DNA of 53,216 nucleotides, from positions 1 through 53,216 of the forward strand of contig NZ_NPDD01000019.1 of NCBI RefSeq assembly GCF_002272245.1. The letters run 5' to 3'. Position 1 is the first letter of the stretch, and each line of letters opens with the position of its first letter. Positions 43,130 through 52,588 of the stretch are shown in pieces. This DNA is from Bacillus sp. 7884-1 (lineage in GTDB: Bacteria; Bacillota; Bacilli; Bacillales; Cytobacillaceae). Below the pieces are notes generated by a model. It saw only the letters and a list, made by a program, of their open reading frames with translations, ran no database searches and was not told the origin of the DNA. The position numbers and the translations under genes were made by a program.

Positions 43130-43251
43130 GATTTCACTCCTCAAAAAAATAACTGATACCATCATACCATAATTAAAAAGTATGGAGGAAAGTTTGTTAT
43201 TTCTTTAGTTTAAGTGCTATCATTTTTATATGATAAAAGGAGATGCTTCTT

Positions 43252-43536
43252 TTGGTAAATGAGATTATTTTAGATGAAACATCAATTAACGTTTACAAGT
43301 ATGAAGGAAAAACAGAGAATGCTTTACATAAAATATCTGTCGAGTTTAAAGTAACTAGTGAGGAATATCATGATATCACAACACTATTGTACAAAGGTAC
43401 ATTTAATATAAAAGTTCCAGAGAGGGATTTATCGTTTAGAGGACGGATTCAACAATACTCTACTTCATTTACAAATTTATATAATAAAGGGCAGGTTGGA
43501 GATTTTAAGTTAGTTTTGCTAGAAGTAAAAGAGTAG
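43252..43536 (+). CDS. DUF3219 protein (YkvR-like)
   Basis: A 94-aa beta-rich protein that resembles B. subtilis YkvR: TSEEYHDITTLLYKGTF, VPERDLSFRG and YSTSFTNLY are the conserved stretches. AAAGGAG fits the TTG at 43252 with nine bases of spacing; the ATG at 43243 touches the ribosome binding site. Function unknown. The next gene starts 20 bases on and may be co-transcribed. Confidence 0.82.
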   Translation: MVNEIILDETSINVYKYEGKTENALHKISVEFKVTSEEYHDITTLLYKGTFNIKVPERDLSFRGRIQQYSTSFTNLYNKGQVGDFKLVLLEVKE

Positions 43537-43556
43537 GGAGAAGGGAGGTTATTTGA

Positions 43557-44552
43557 ATGAGGTTAAGCATTTTGGATCAAGCCCCCATTTCTTCTAATCA
43601 GTCACCACAAGAGGCACTACATGAATCTATGAAATTAGCTGAAGCAGGCGAAAACTTAGGGTACACGAGGTATTGGATCGCGGAACATCATGATTTACCT
43701 GGTCTTGCATGTTCTGCACCTGAAGTGATGATAAGTTATATTGGGGCGCATACCAAAAAAATCCGGATAGGCCCAGGAGCCGTTTTATTGCCACATTATA
43801 AGCCATACAAAGTGGCTGAGATATACAATATGCTGGCCACATTGTTCCCTGACCGAATTGATGTAGGCATTGGCCGGGCTCCAGGTGGTTCTGCAGAAGC
43901 AACAAATGCCTTATCCGATAACTTTTTACAACAGGTGTGGTATATGCCAAACTTATTGCAAGAGCTATTATATTTTTTAGACAATGATATTCCACCTGAA
44001 CATCCCCATGCGAAAGTGTCTGCTTCTCCAGTTCCAGTAGAGGCACCACTTCCATGGCTTCTTGGTACTAGTAAGAAAAGTGCATTACTAGCAGCAGAAA
44101 AAGGACTTTCGTATGCGTTTGGACAGTTTATGAGTGATCAAGATGGTGCAGCCATAATCAAGCAATATAGAGATAACTTTAAACCTAGGAAGCAAAATGA
44201 CACTCCACAAGTAATCGTGACTGTTACAGCGATCTGTGCAGAAACTTCTGAAAAAGCAGAAGAAATAGCACTAAGCTCACTGGTATGGGGGTTGCAAAGA
44301 AAAAGGGGAGAGGGGCAGAAAGAAGTTCCTTCCATTTTAGAAGCGAAGGACTATCTTCGAAATGAAAGAATAGATCTTCATGGAGAAAAGAAACAAGGGA
44401 TGATTATAGGTAATCCTCAACAGGTTAAAGAGAGCTTACAAGAAATACAGGTAAAATATAACTCTGATGAAATTATGATTGTAACGATAACGCACTCACC
44501 ATTAGACCGAATCCAATCCTATAAACTAATTGCAGGTGAATTTGGGATATAG
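43557..44552 (+). CDS. LLM-class flavin-dependent oxidoreductase
   Basis: A 331-aa bacterial-luciferase-like monooxygenase of the YceB/MsnO8 type. Landmarks are the start LSILDQAPISSNQSPQEAL, YWIAEHHDLPGLACSAPEV and DVGIGRAPGGS, which bind FMN. Substrate unknown. Ribosome binding site GGGAGG. It ends at a strong terminator. Confidence 0.88.
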   Translation: MRLSILDQAPISSNQSPQEALHESMKLAEAGENLGYTRYWIAEHHDLPGLACSAPEVMISYIGAHTKKIRIGPGAVLLPHYKPYKVAEIYNMLATLFPDRIDVGIGRAPGGSAEATNALSDNFLQQVWYMPNLLQELLYFLDNDIPPEHPHAKVSASPVPVEAPLPWLLGTSKKSALLAAEKGLSYAFGQFMSDQDGAAIIKQYRDNFKPRKQNDTPQVIVTVTAICAETSEKAEEIALSSLVWGLQRKRGEGQKEVPSILEAKDYLRNERIDLHGEKKQGMIIGNPQQVKESLQEIQVKYNSDEIMIVTITHSPLDRIQSYKLIAGEFGI

Positions 44553-44565
44553 TAAATGTTTAAAA

Positions 44566-44606
44566 CACAATGACCTCAGAGCAACCCGAGGTCATTGTGT
44601 TTTTCA
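44566..44606. terminator. Terminator after the LLM oxidoreductase
   Basis: Stem AACACAATGACCTC / GAGGTCATTGTGTT with a short loop and T run; the A-rich left side also suits the convergent gene. Confidence 0.88.
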
Positions 44607-44616
44607 AAAAAGAAAT

Positions 44617-44913
44617 TTATTTCATCTTAGCGATTTCTTCTGTCACAACAAATGCAAGGTCATCGTTTCCAAACAACGCTAAGACACCAAGTAATGTTTC
44701 GTCGCCAATTTCTCCAGCTTCATCTTTAGGTACAACTAATTCCATTGCATCTTTTAAAGCAATGTTTGAAGACTGATTTGGGTAGGCACACAAATACAAT
44801 TCTTCAGGATTTAAATCATGATTGATGCACCATTGAGCAAATACGAGGATCATCATTTTTTCCTCGCCTTGATAGTTCTGAATAATTTTTTCTTCTAATT
44901 GTTTATTATTCAT
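44617..44913 (-). CDS. Small conserved-looking protein of unknown function (98 aa)
   Basis: A 98-aa, acidic, mostly helical cytoplasmic protein starting MNNKQLEEKIIQNYQGEEKM, with two cysteines (AQWCINHDLN, LYLCAYPNQ) and a C-terminal stretch LLGVLALFGNDDLAFVVTEE. Ribosome binding site AAAGGAGAT. I believe similar proteins occur in other Bacillus but cannot name a family. Stands alone, convergent with the LLM gene. Confidence 0.7.
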   Translation of the reverse strand: MNNKQLEEKIIQNYQGEEKMMILVFAQWCINHDLNPEELYLCAYPNQSSNIALKDAMELVVPKDEAGEIGDETLLGVLALFGNDDLAFVVTEEIAKMK

Positions 44914-45063
44914 TAAGAAATCTCCTTTAAAAACATCATAAATATATTATATAGGATTTATGTGTTTCACAGAAGGAATTTCAGAGATTGAAGGGAAGAG
45001 TCTAATATGGAGGACATAAGACTAGAATTTTTATAAAAAGTGAAGTCGAATTTACACTTTACA

Positions 45064-45112
45064 TTATTACGTAAAATATAAATTTGACGTAATAAAGTCA
45101 ATTTAGTAAAAT
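45064..45112 (+). promoter_or_regulatory. Promoter of xerS with inverted repeat
   Basis: TTGACG (45084-45089), 17-base spacer, TAAAAT (45107-45112). TTATTACGT (45064-45072) and ACGTAATAA (45087-45095) are exact inverted arms that overlap the -35; TTGAC-N8-GTCAA forms a second small dyad across it. Possible binding site for a regulator or for XerS itself. Confidence 0.6.
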
Positions 45113-45131
45113 ATAGAAGTGAGGTGATTTT

Positions 45132-46217
45132 ATGGAAAATCAAACAAAACAAGAAAATTTCAAAAAGCTTCAGTCCCTCTTATCTGAATTGCCTTGGTAT
45201 GTCGATGAATATATCAATCATAAATTAAGAAAGCTTTCGACGGCCTCTTTGTTTAATTACTGCCATGATTACAAAATCTTTTTTAATTGGATGATTAATG
45301 AGCAATTATTTATAGGAGCTGCAAAAGATATTCCTTTAAATCGATTAGAGCAAATGACAGTTATTGAGGTTGAAAGTTTTTTGAATTTCCTGCATTACGA
45401 ATTAAATAATAAAGAATTAACGATCAATCGCAAGTTATCAGCTCTGAAATCCCTGTTTAATTATCTGCAGAATATTGCTGAAACCCCCGATTTAAAGCCT
45501 TATATTAACCGTAATGTAATGGCGAAAATTGAATTTAATGAAGTAAAAGACAGCATGGAAACGAAAGCCGCTAAAATGGAAGGCAAAATTCTTCTTGGCG
45601 ATGAATACGAAAAGTTTCGTTTATTTGTTGCAAATGATTATGGTGAAATAAATAAAGATAACAAAAAAATCTATAACTTTCATCAATTAAATAAAGAACG
45701 TGATACGGCCATCGTATCCTTAATTTTGGGTTCTGGGCTTCGTCTTTCTGAGTTAATTGGTATTGAATTAGATGATATTGACTACAAAAAGTACTGTGTA
45801 AGAGTAATAAGAAAAGGAAATAAAGAGCAATTCGTGTTCTTTAGTCAGGTTGCGATGGCTGATCTGCAAGCATACCTATCTGTCAGAACAGCTAAGTACA
45901 AAGTTGATAAGAATAATAAGGCTTTATTTATCGCAGCATCAATGGGACCAAAAGGAAAATCCCGAAGACTTTCCGCACGGTCAGTTGAGAAATTAATCGA
46001 AAAGTATGCTACTGCATTTGGTAAACCGTCGTTATCCGTACATAAACTAAGACATTCATTTGCAACAAGATATCATGCTGAAATTAACGATGTACCAAAA
46101 TTACGAAGGCAATTAGGGCATTCATCTATTCAAACTACGATGATTTACACCCATATAAAGAATGACGATTTAAAAATTGCCGTAGATAAAATGGATATGC
46201 CAAAAGAACAATCATAA
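45132..46217 (+). CDS. xerS: Tyrosine recombinase XerS
   Basis: A 361-aa site-specific recombinase of the XerS type, which acts alone at difSL to resolve chromosome dimers in streptococci. The N-terminal SAM-like domain includes LPWYVDEYINHKLRKLS; the catalytic domain has the first arginine in GSGLRLSEL, HKLRHSFATRYH (His-x-x-Arg), LGHSSIQTTMIYTH with the second histidine and the tyrosine nucleophile. All catalytic residues appear present. Many Bacillaceae carry it besides CodV/RipX (XerC/D). No dif-like site was recognised next to it. Ribosome binding site GTGAGGTGA; terminator follows. Confidence 0.9.
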   Translation: MENQTKQENFKKLQSLLSELPWYVDEYINHKLRKLSTASLFNYCHDYKIFFNWMINEQLFIGAAKDIPLNRLEQMTVIEVESFLNFLHYELNNKELTINRKLSALKSLFNYLQNIAETPDLKPYINRNVMAKIEFNEVKDSMETKAAKMEGKILLGDEYEKFRLFVANDYGEINKDNKKIYNFHQLNKERDTAIVSLILGSGLRLSELIGIELDDIDYKKYCVRVIRKGNKEQFVFFSQVAMADLQAYLSVRTAKYKVDKNNKALFIAASMGPKGKSRRLSARSVEKLIEKYATAFGKPSLSVHKLRHSFATRYHAEINDVPKLRRQLGHSSIQTTMIYTHIKNDDLKIAVDKMDMPKEQS

Positions 46218-46220
46218 CCA

Positions 46221-46248
46221 AGTCAGCAGTATTGGCTGCTGACTTTTT
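46221..46248 (+). terminator. Terminator after xerS
   Basis: Perfect stem AGTCAGCAG / CTGCTGACT with a 6-base loop, then T-rich sequence. Confidence 0.88.
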
Positions 46249-46258
46249 CGAATTTTGT

Positions 46259-46333
<75 letters not shown>

Positions 46334-46363
46334 GGAATAAAAATTTAGGTTTAGAAAAAATAA

Positions 46364-46474
46364 TTACGAATCACCTTTGCCATTTCCAGCTCTAGCAGCC
46401 AGTTCGTGAGCTTTTTTTAGAAACTCTTCATGACACCCAAAAGTTACAAAAAAACACAGGTTTCCCTGTGTCAT
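46364..46474 (-). CDS. Doubtful 36-aa ORF overlapping a terminator
   Basis: A 36-codon frame that starts with ATG inside the terminator hairpin of the upstream gene (weak AGGT site 10 bases before). Its C-terminal half, FLKKAHELAARAGNGKGDS, looks like genuine coding sequence (helix then Gly/Asp tail), but the first half is set by the hairpin and T run. It may be the end of a small gene with another start, or chance. Low confidence. Confidence 0.25.
   Translation of the reverse strand: MTQGNLCFFVTFGCHEEFLKKAHELAARAGNGKGDS
46448..46471 (-). terminator. Terminator of the secreted VCBS-like gene
   Basis: On the minus strand ACACAGG and CCTGTGT pair around a 4-base loop, followed by seven T. Confidence 0.8.
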
Positions 46475-46492
46475 TTGTGTATTTACCTGTAT

Positions 46493-47278
46493 TTAGGATT
46501 TTTTGCTCCCCTGCCTTGCTTGCTCTTCTTCATTACTCTGTACATTCGTGGTATCGAGATTCCATTTATCATCACCATATTTCCATGTTGACTCCACAAA
46601 AGCAATGGTATCTGCATTTGCAAGCCCTGTAATTCTTTGTACTCCTTTTAATACAACCTCACCTGTATTTAGTTTAACTGGCTTTAAAGAATGAAATGAA
46701 TTTACTGTTAGTTCAGTTGGTTCATTTAAACGTCCCTCATAATAAAGTCCTAGTTTTTTATAATATTTTTTTCGATCCTTTAAATCGAATTCATATGTTT
46801 TACCTGTTTGCGCAATGGTTATTTTCGCCTTATAACCATTTTCAAAGGTACTTGCCATTTCTAATGGTTCAGGAACCTTCAATTCTTTACTGATATTATC
46901 CTTCAATGTATATAAGTAATTAAGAGTTATGCCTCCGCTTCCCCCTGTTAATACATTCGAAAATATATCCTTCACTCCATCGTGGTTGAGATCAACCAGC
47001 TTTAAAGATGCTTTCGATCCGCTTTCTAGTGGAATTTTGTACTGTTTTTCATCCGTAGTAGATATATCAATATAAATCTCTTTTAAATAATCTTCTTCAT
47101 CTTCATAAGGAACACCTATTAGCTGAATACTTTCATTGGTTCCATCTCCAGTGATGTCAGATTCATATTTTGAAATGGTAACTGTTTTAGCTTTTTCATC
47201 GAAGGCATGAACACCGGTTATGGCAGTAACAGACATGAGAAAAAATGCAGCAGCAACGAGTAGTAATTCTTTTTTCAT
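46493..47278 (-). CDS. Secreted protein with VCBS/FG-GAP-like calcium-loop repeats
   Basis: A 261-aa precursor with a Sec signal peptide (cleavage near VHAFDEKAK, about residue 26). Two Dx[DN]xDG-type loops are seen, SDITGDGTNESI and DLNHDGVKDIF, as in VCBS/FG-GAP repeat proteins of Bacillus. The rest is beta-rich, with WKYGDDKWNLDT near the end. The ATG at 47278 follows GGAGGGG; an in-frame TTG lies in that site. Probably bound to the cell surface or free outside; function unknown. Confidence 0.78.
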   Translation of the reverse strand: MKKELLLVAAAFFLMSVTAITGVHAFDEKAKTVTISKYESDITGDGTNESIQLIGVPYEDEEDYLKEIYIDISTTDEKQYKIPLESGSKASLKLVDLNHDGVKDIFSNVLTGGSGGITLNYLYTLKDNISKELKVPEPLEMASTFENGYKAKITIAQTGKTYEFDLKDRKKYYKKLGLYYEGRLNEPTELTVNSFHSLKPVKLNTGEVVLKGVQRITGLANADTIAFVESTWKYGDDKWNLDTTNVQSNEEEQARQGSKKS

Positions 47279-47335
47279 TCTTTTCCCCTCCAAACTCTGA
47301 TACAGGTAGTATGCCCCAGTTTTGGTAAAAACATG

Positions 47336-47368
47336 AAAAAGACTCCCGATATTTAGGGAGTCTTTGAT
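47336..47368. terminator. Terminator between the VCBS-like gene and parC
   Basis: Stem AAAGACTCCC / GGGAGTCTTT with an 8-base loop; on the minus strand it is followed by T residues and ends parEC. Confidence 0.82.
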
Positions 47369-47375
47369 AATTATT

Positions 47376-49814
47376 TTATTCGTTCGCCTTCGTTGGACCT
47401 TCTACCTTCCAAATGGTTGTTACTTTCCCATTATCGTTTTCATCAAGGACGAAAGAACCGTTAGAATAACGATCATTAAAGCGAATTTCAGATGTTACGA
47501 TTGTTTCCGTGTGACCTTTTTCGGTTTGAAGGAAGACAGTATCTTCGTCATTCGCAACGACAAAACCAACCACACGATGAGGATTTGCTTTTAACTCTCG
47601 TAAAATAATAACTCCACGCTTAGCTCGTGTTGCTTTTTCAAATTCCTTCAGTTTCATTCGCTTCACAGAACCACGTTGGGTGGTGATGACAATGGATTCT
47701 TTCGTGTCAGGTGAAAGTACCTTCCCACCGACAACAACATCCCCATCCTTCAAATTGATACCTTTTACACCGGCAGCACGGACGCCGACAATACTAATTT
47801 CTTCTTCATGGAACCAAAGTGCATACCCAAAATTAGATATTAAGAATAATTCTTTTGTTCCATCGGTTAGGTGAACATCAATGACTTGATCATCATCCTT
47901 AAGATTAACACCCACTAATGGTTTCGAATATCGCTGTGCCTTATATTGCTTAAGCTCAGTTTTCTTGACCATTCCATTTTTTGTGACAAACACGAGATAA
48001 GCATCAATCTCAAAATCTTTTACCGTAATAGCGTGAATAATATCTTCGTTCCGTTCAATAGGGATGATATTGGCAACATGCTGTCCTATGTCCTTCCAAC
48101 GGATATCTGGAAGTTCATGGACAGGACAGTATAAGTAATTGCCTTTATTCGTAAACAACAGGACTACATCTTTGGTGTTCACATCTAGCTGTGCTAATAA
48201 CCTGTCAGAGTCCTTCATCGCCAAGTCTTGCCCATTTGAAGCAGCGTAAGAACGCTGGCTTGTACGTTTTATATACCCCTCTTTTGTAACCGTTACGATG
48301 ACATCCTCGCTTGGTACAGTAACCTCAAGGTTTATTTTCAATTCTTCTATCTCAGCTTCTATTTTAGAACGACGAGCATCAGCAAATCGCTTTTGTACGT
48401 CTTTTAATTCTTTTTTAATAACCGATATTAGTTTTTTTTCACTTAATAAAATGGCAGTCCATTCTGCTATTTTATTAGCCAACTCTTCAGCTTCATTTTG
48501 AAGGGCAGTTATATCGGTATTGGTTAAACGGTAAAGCTGTAAAGAAACGATGGCTTCCGCCTGAGCCTCAGTGAATGCGAATTTGGAAATCAAGTTATCT
48601 TTTGCATCGCGTTTATCTTTTGATGCGCGGATCGTCGCTATCACTTCATCAAGGATGGATAGGGCCTTCATTAATCCTTCAACGATATGTTGACGTTCAT
48701 TTGCTTTGTCTAGCTCATATTTTGTTCTTCTAACAACAACTTCTTTTTGGTGCTCAATATAAGCGTCCAGCATTTCACGTATTCCTAATAATTTTGGACG
48801 TTTTTTTGCAATAGCAACCATATTAAAATTATATGTGACTTGCAAATCGCTATTTTTATATAGATAGTTCAGGACACCATTTGCATCTGCATCTTTCTTT
48901 AATTCGATGACAATTCGGAGACCCGTTCTGTCTGTTTCATCACGAACCTCTGATATTCCCTCGACTTTTCGGTCGAGACGGAATTCATCGATTCTCTTAA
49001 CCAGATTTGCTTTATTGACTTCAAACGGAATCTCCGTCACGACAATCTGCTGCTTGCCGCCGCGTACATCTTCAATTTCCGCTTTACTGCGAACAATGAT
49101 TTTCCCTTTACCAGTTTCATAGGCCTTTTTAATACCATCAATACCTTGAATGATACCGCCAGTGGGAAAATCCGGTCCTTTAATGACAGTCATTATTTCA
49201 TCAACGGTTGAATCTGGATGGTCCATTCGCATGATGACGCCGTCAATGACTTCTCTGAGATTATGTGGTGGAATATCGGTTGCGTACCCTGCCGATATCC
49301 CTGTTGAACCGTTTACCAACAAATTTGGAAACATTGCTGGTAATACGGTAGGTTCCTTTGAAGTATCATCGAAGTTAGGGATAAAATCGACTGTTTGCTT
49401 TTCAATATCACGAAGCAACTCTGCAGCAATGGCAGATAAACGAGCCTCCGTATAACGCATCGCAGCTGGAGGATCTCCGTCCATACTTCCGTTGTTTCCA
49501 TGCATCTGGATTAGGACATTCCTAACCTTCCAGTCCTGGCTCATCCGGACCATTGCCTCATAAACAGATGAATCACCGTGTGGGTGATAGTTACCAATTA
49601 CATTACCCACTGTTTTTGCTGATTTACGGAAGCCCTTTTCTTGTGTATTACCTTCGACATGCATCGCATACAGAATTCTTCGTTGTACGGGTTTTAAGCC
49701 ATCCCTTACATCCGGTAAGGCCCGTTCTTGAATGATGTATTTACTATATCTTCCAAAACGGTCGCCGATTACATCTTCTAGAGGTAAGTCACGGAATTTC
49801 TCATTTGTGCTCAT
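47376..49814 (-). CDS. parC: DNA topoisomerase IV subunit A
   Basis: DNA breakage-rejoining subunit of topoisomerase IV, which unlinks daughter chromosomes. The 812-aa protein matches B. subtilis ParC (about 806 aa). Catalytic Tyr121 lies in [10 protein letters not shown]; the quinolone-resistance region [12 protein letters not shown] keeps the wild-type Ser82 and Glu86. The C-terminal third holds the beta-pinwheel repeats. Its start overlaps the end of parE by 4 bases (ATGA), so the subunits are translated together. Confidence 0.96.
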   Translation of the reverse strand: MSTNEKFRDLPLEDVIGDRFGRYSKYIIQERALPDVRDGLKPVQRRILYAMHVEGNTQEKGFRKSAKTVGNVIGNYHPHGDSSVYEAMVRMSQDWKVRNVLIQMHGNNGSMDGDPPAAMRYTEARLSAIAAELLRDIEKQTVDFIPNFDDTSKEPTVLPAMFPNLLVNGSTGISAGYATDIPPHNLREVIDGVIMRMDHPDSTVDEIMTVIKGPDFPTGGIIQGIDGIKKAYETGKGKIIVRSKAEIEDVRGGKQQIVVTEIPFEVNKANLVKRIDEFRLDRKVEGISEVRDETDRTGLRIVIELKKDADANGVLNYLYKNSDLQVTYNFNMVAIAKKRPKLLGIREMLDAYIEHQKEVVVRRTKYELDKANERQHIVEGLMKALSILDEVIATIRASKDKRDAKDNLISKFAFTEAQAEAIVSLQLYRLTNTDITALQNEAEELANKIAEWTAILLSEKKLISVIKKELKDVQKRFADARRSKIEAEIEELKINLEVTVPSEDVIVTVTKEGYIKRTSQRSYAASNGQDLAMKDSDRLLAQLDVNTKDVVLLFTNKGNYLYCPVHELPDIRWKDIGQHVANIIPIERNEDIIHAITVKDFEIDAYLVFVTKNGMVKKTELKQYKAQRYSKPLVGVNLKDDDQVIDVHLTDGTKELFLISNFGYALWFHEEEISIVGVRAAGVKGINLKDGDVVVGGKVLSPDTKESIVITTQRGSVKRMKLKEFEKATRAKRGVIILRELKANPHRVVGFVVANDEDTVFLQTEKGHTETIVTSEIRFNDRYSNGSFVLDENDNGKVTTIWKVEGPTKANE

Positions 49815-51790
49815 TCTTCAGATTCCTCCTGGGCGACAGTAATATTTTCATTATCAAGAATTGTATCATCCTCTTCTAATCCAAACGCCACATTGCTTTC
49901 AATCCATTTACGGCGAGGGTCAACTTTATCACCCATTAGAGTGGTGATTCGTCGTTCTGCTCTAGCCGCATCATCTATTTTTACTCGAATCAATGTCCGA
50001 GTTTCTGGATTCATCGTTGTATCCCAAAGCTGGTCGGCATTCATCTCGCCAAGACCTTTATAGCGCTGGATCATATAGCCTCTGCCAACTTTTTTAATTG
50101 CTCCCTGAAGTTCATCCTCGTTCCAGGCATACTCGATGATTTCTTTTTTACCTGTTCCTCTACTCACTTTATACAAAGGAGGCAGTGCAATAAACACTTT
50201 ACCTGCTTCAATAAGTGGTTTCATATACCGATAGAAAAAGGTTAACAGTAACACTTGAATATGCGCACCGTCAGTATCGGCATCTGTCATGATAATAACT
50301 TTATCATAATTCACATCTTCTACATTAAAATCAGAACCTACTCCAGCCCCAACCGTATGAATAATCGTATTGATTTCTTCATTTTTAAAAATATCGGCCA
50401 GCTTTGCTTTTTCAGTATTAATGACCTTACCACGTAATGGAAGAACAGCTTGGAAACGTCGGTCACGTCCTTGTTTTGCAGAGCCGCCAGCAGAGTCACC
50501 CTCAACTAAATAGATCTCATTTCTTTGCGGATTTCTTGACTGGGCAGGTGTAAGCTTTCCTGATAATAGTGCATCCGAACGCTTCCGTTTTTTACCGCTT
50601 CTAGCATCCTCCCGTGCTTTTCTTGCTGCTTCACGGGCTTGGTAGGCTTTAATAGATTTTTTAATCAACAAAGAGCTAATGTCTGGATTTTCTTCAAGGA
50701 AATAAGTAAGGTGTTCAGAAACCACTGCGTCTACTGACGATCTAGCTTCACTCGTACCTAATTTGCCCTTTGTCTGACCCTCAAATTGTAATAATTGTTC
50801 AGGAACTCGGATAGAAATAATCGCAGATAATCCTTCACGAATATCTGCACCCTCGAGATTTTTCTCCTTTTCTTTCAAAAGAGAAACCTTACGGGCGTAA
50901 TCATTAAAGATACGAGTCATCGCCGTTCGTGAACCTACTTCGTGCGTTCCTCCATCTTTCGTCCGAACATTGTTTACAAATGAAAGCATGTTCTCTGAAT
51001 AGCCGTCATTAAATTGAAAAGCAAATTCAACTTCAATTCCATTATGGCTTCCTTCAAAACTAATCACCGGATGAAGTACATCTTTTTCTTCATTTAAGTA
51101 AGCGACAAAGGCCTCTATTCCATTTTCATAATGAAAAACCTCATGAAAGTCATTTCGGTCATCGATGATTTCAATCTTTAACCCTTTTAGAAGAAAGGCC
51201 GATTCTCGTAACCTTTCACATAATGTTTCAAAATTATAGGTGGTTGTTGAAAAGATGGTCGGGTCCGGTTTAAAGTGAATCGTTGTACCAGTTTGATTCG
51301 TTTTACCGATTTTCTCTAATGTTGTTGCCGGTTTACCACCATTTTCAAAGCGTTGTTCGTAAACAAAACCATCTCTTTTAATCGTTACAGTTAACCATTC
51401 AGATAATGCATTAACGACTGAGGCACCAACACCATGTAAACCACCGCTGGTTTTGTAGCCGCCTTGACCAAATTTACCCCCAGCATGGAGGATTGTTAAA
51501 ATGACTTCAGGAGTGGGTTTCCCCATTTTATGCATACCCGTAGGCATTCCACGTCCTTTGTCCATTACACTTATTGAATTATCTTTATGAATTTTTACAA
51601 TGATTTGGTCCCCGAATCCTCCGAGAGCCTCATCGACAGAGTTGTCGACTATCTCATATACAAGATGGTGTAATCCGCGTGTATCAGTGCTCCCGATGTA
51701 CATTCCTGGTCGCTTCCTGACGGCCTCCAGTCCCTCTAGTACCTGTATGGCATCATCATTATATTCAAAAGCTTTCTGATTACTTGCCAC
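49811..51790 (-). CDS. parE: DNA topoisomerase IV subunit B
   Basis: ATPase subunit of topoisomerase IV. The 659-aa protein has the GHKL ATPase motifs ([34 protein letters not shown]), the TOPRIM motifs [17 protein letters not shown] and [11 protein letters not shown], and PLRGKVIN. It heads the parE-parC operon; a LexA-like box lies about 100 bases upstream. The upstream neighbour is yneT as in B. subtilis. Confidence 0.96.
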   Translation of the reverse strand: MASNQKAFEYNDDAIQVLEGLEAVRKRPGMYIGSTDTRGLHHLVYEIVDNSVDEALGGFGDQIIVKIHKDNSISVMDKGRGMPTGMHKMGKPTPEVILTILHAGGKFGQGGYKTSGGLHGVGASVVNALSEWLTVTIKRDGFVYEQRFENGGKPATTLEKIGKTNQTGTTIHFKPDPTIFSTTTYNFETLCERLRESAFLLKGLKIEIIDDRNDFHEVFHYENGIEAFVAYLNEEKDVLHPVISFEGSHNGIEVEFAFQFNDGYSENMLSFVNNVRTKDGGTHEVGSRTAMTRIFNDYARKVSLLKEKEKNLEGADIREGLSAIISIRVPEQLLQFEGQTKGKLGTSEARSSVDAVVSEHLTYFLEENPDISSLLIKKSIKAYQAREAARKAREDARSGKKRKRSDALLSGKLTPAQSRNPQRNEIYLVEGDSAGGSAKQGRDRRFQAVLPLRGKVINTEKAKLADIFKNEEINTIIHTVGAGVGSDFNVEDVNYDKVIIMTDADTDGAHIQVLLLTFFYRYMKPLIEAGKVFIALPPLYKVSRGTGKKEIIEYAWNEDELQGAIKKVGRGYMIQRYKGLGEMNADQLWDTTMNPETRTLIRVKIDDAARAERRITTLMGDKVDPRRKWIESNVAFGLEEDDTILDNENITVAQEESEE

Positions 51791-51889
51791 TTAAATACCC
51801 CTTTCATTCCCTACAAAAGAAAAAACACTTTCTACTTGCTATCTTTATGAGTAATTTTATCATTCGTGTAAAAGTTGTTTCCATAATTT

Positions 51890-51903
51890 AGAACGAATGT
51901 TTG
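51890..51903 (-). promoter_or_regulatory. LexA (SOS)-like box upstream of parE
   Basis: On the minus strand CAAACATTCGTTCT differs from the Bacillus LexA consensus CGAAC-N4-GTTCG by one base in each arm. It lies just after a likely -10 (TACAAT/TATAAG near 51910-51920). The B. subtilis parEC operon is, to my knowledge, in the LexA regulon. The rest of the 51791-52068 gap shows nothing else clear. Confidence 0.55.
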
Positions 51904-52026
51904 CCGCTTATAATTGTACCACATGTTTACGGCGTCTAAGCTTTATTTTAGCGATTTATTTCGATTTGGCAAATGTCTAATGTGAAACAACATATTTATG
52001 TAACAGTATTTTAAGTCAAGAAAAGA

Positions 52027-52058
52027 AAAAAACTGCTAATTTTTTAGCAGCTTTTTTC
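52027..52058 (-). terminator. Terminator after yneT
   Basis: On the minus strand AAGCTGCTAA and TTAGCAGTTTTTTT form a stem with a T tail, between yneT and parE. Confidence 0.82.
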
Positions 52059-52068
52059 CAGCAAATGA

Positions 52069-52482
52069 TTATTTTGTTAAAGCATGTGCCACTTTTATAC
52101 AAAGATCCATAATTACTGTATATCCTTTTTCCTTCAAAAACTCATATGTTTCTTCATTTACTAAGCCTTGCTGTGCCCAAAAAACATCTGCATCAATTTC
52201 ATCGAATTCTTTTGCCACATCAAACAATTGTTCTGATCGGCGGAAAACATTGACAATATCAATGTGTCCTTCAATGTCCTTTAAAGAAGCAACCGCTTTC
52301 ACACCTAGTACTTCATCAACACTTGGATTCACGGGAATAATATCATATCCTGCTTTTTGCATCACCTCTGACACCATATAAGAGGTTCTGTCTGGTTTAT
52401 CACTTAAGCCTACAACAGCGATACGTTTAGATTTTTTTAAAATTGCTCCTATTTCCTCTAATGCTGGATTTTCGACTGCCAT
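52069..52482 (-). CDS. yneT: CoA-binding domain protein (YneT)
   Basis: A 137-aa Rossmann-fold protein of the CoA_binding_2 family: nucleotide loop IAVVGLSDKPDRTSY (about 18-32) and YDIIPVNPSVDEVLG, with a C-terminal cysteine in VIMDLCIKVAH. Its place directly upstream of parE-parC matches B. subtilis YneT. The frame runs upstream to 52650, but the ATG at 52482 follows AAAGGAAG and gives the family length. Function not known. Confidence 0.88.
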   Translation of the reverse strand: MAVENPALEEIGAILKKSKRIAVVGLSDKPDRTSYMVSEVMQKAGYDIIPVNPSVDEVLGVKAVASLKDIEGHIDIVNVFRRSEQLFDVAKEFDEIDADVFWAQQGLVNEETYEFLKEKGYTVIMDLCIKVAHALTK

Positions 52483-52562
52483 GAAATACACTTCCTTTAT
52501 TTCCTTAATTTTACTATCCACTCTAACTATAACATAATTAGATTGTTTACAAAAAATAATAG

Positions 52563-52583
52563 CTTCCGAGTGGTCGGAAGCTT
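52563..52583 (-). terminator. Hairpin after the histidine kinase gene
   Basis: AGCTTCCGA and TCGGAAGCT form a perfect short stem just past the kinase stop, with T-rich sequence on both sides. Confidence 0.65.
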
Positions 52584-52588
52584 TTTTG

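Noticed and set aside
44914..45131. difSL site next to xerS
   Set aside because: No sequence resembling the known 31-bp XerS target; the inverted repeat there fits a promoter operator better.
45132..46217. Mobile element integrase
   Set aside because: The protein is of the housekeeping XerS type and no element ends, cargo or attachment repeats are visible nearby.
49150..49455. Plus-strand frames inside parC and parE
   Set aside because: Antisense shadows of highly conserved topoisomerase genes.
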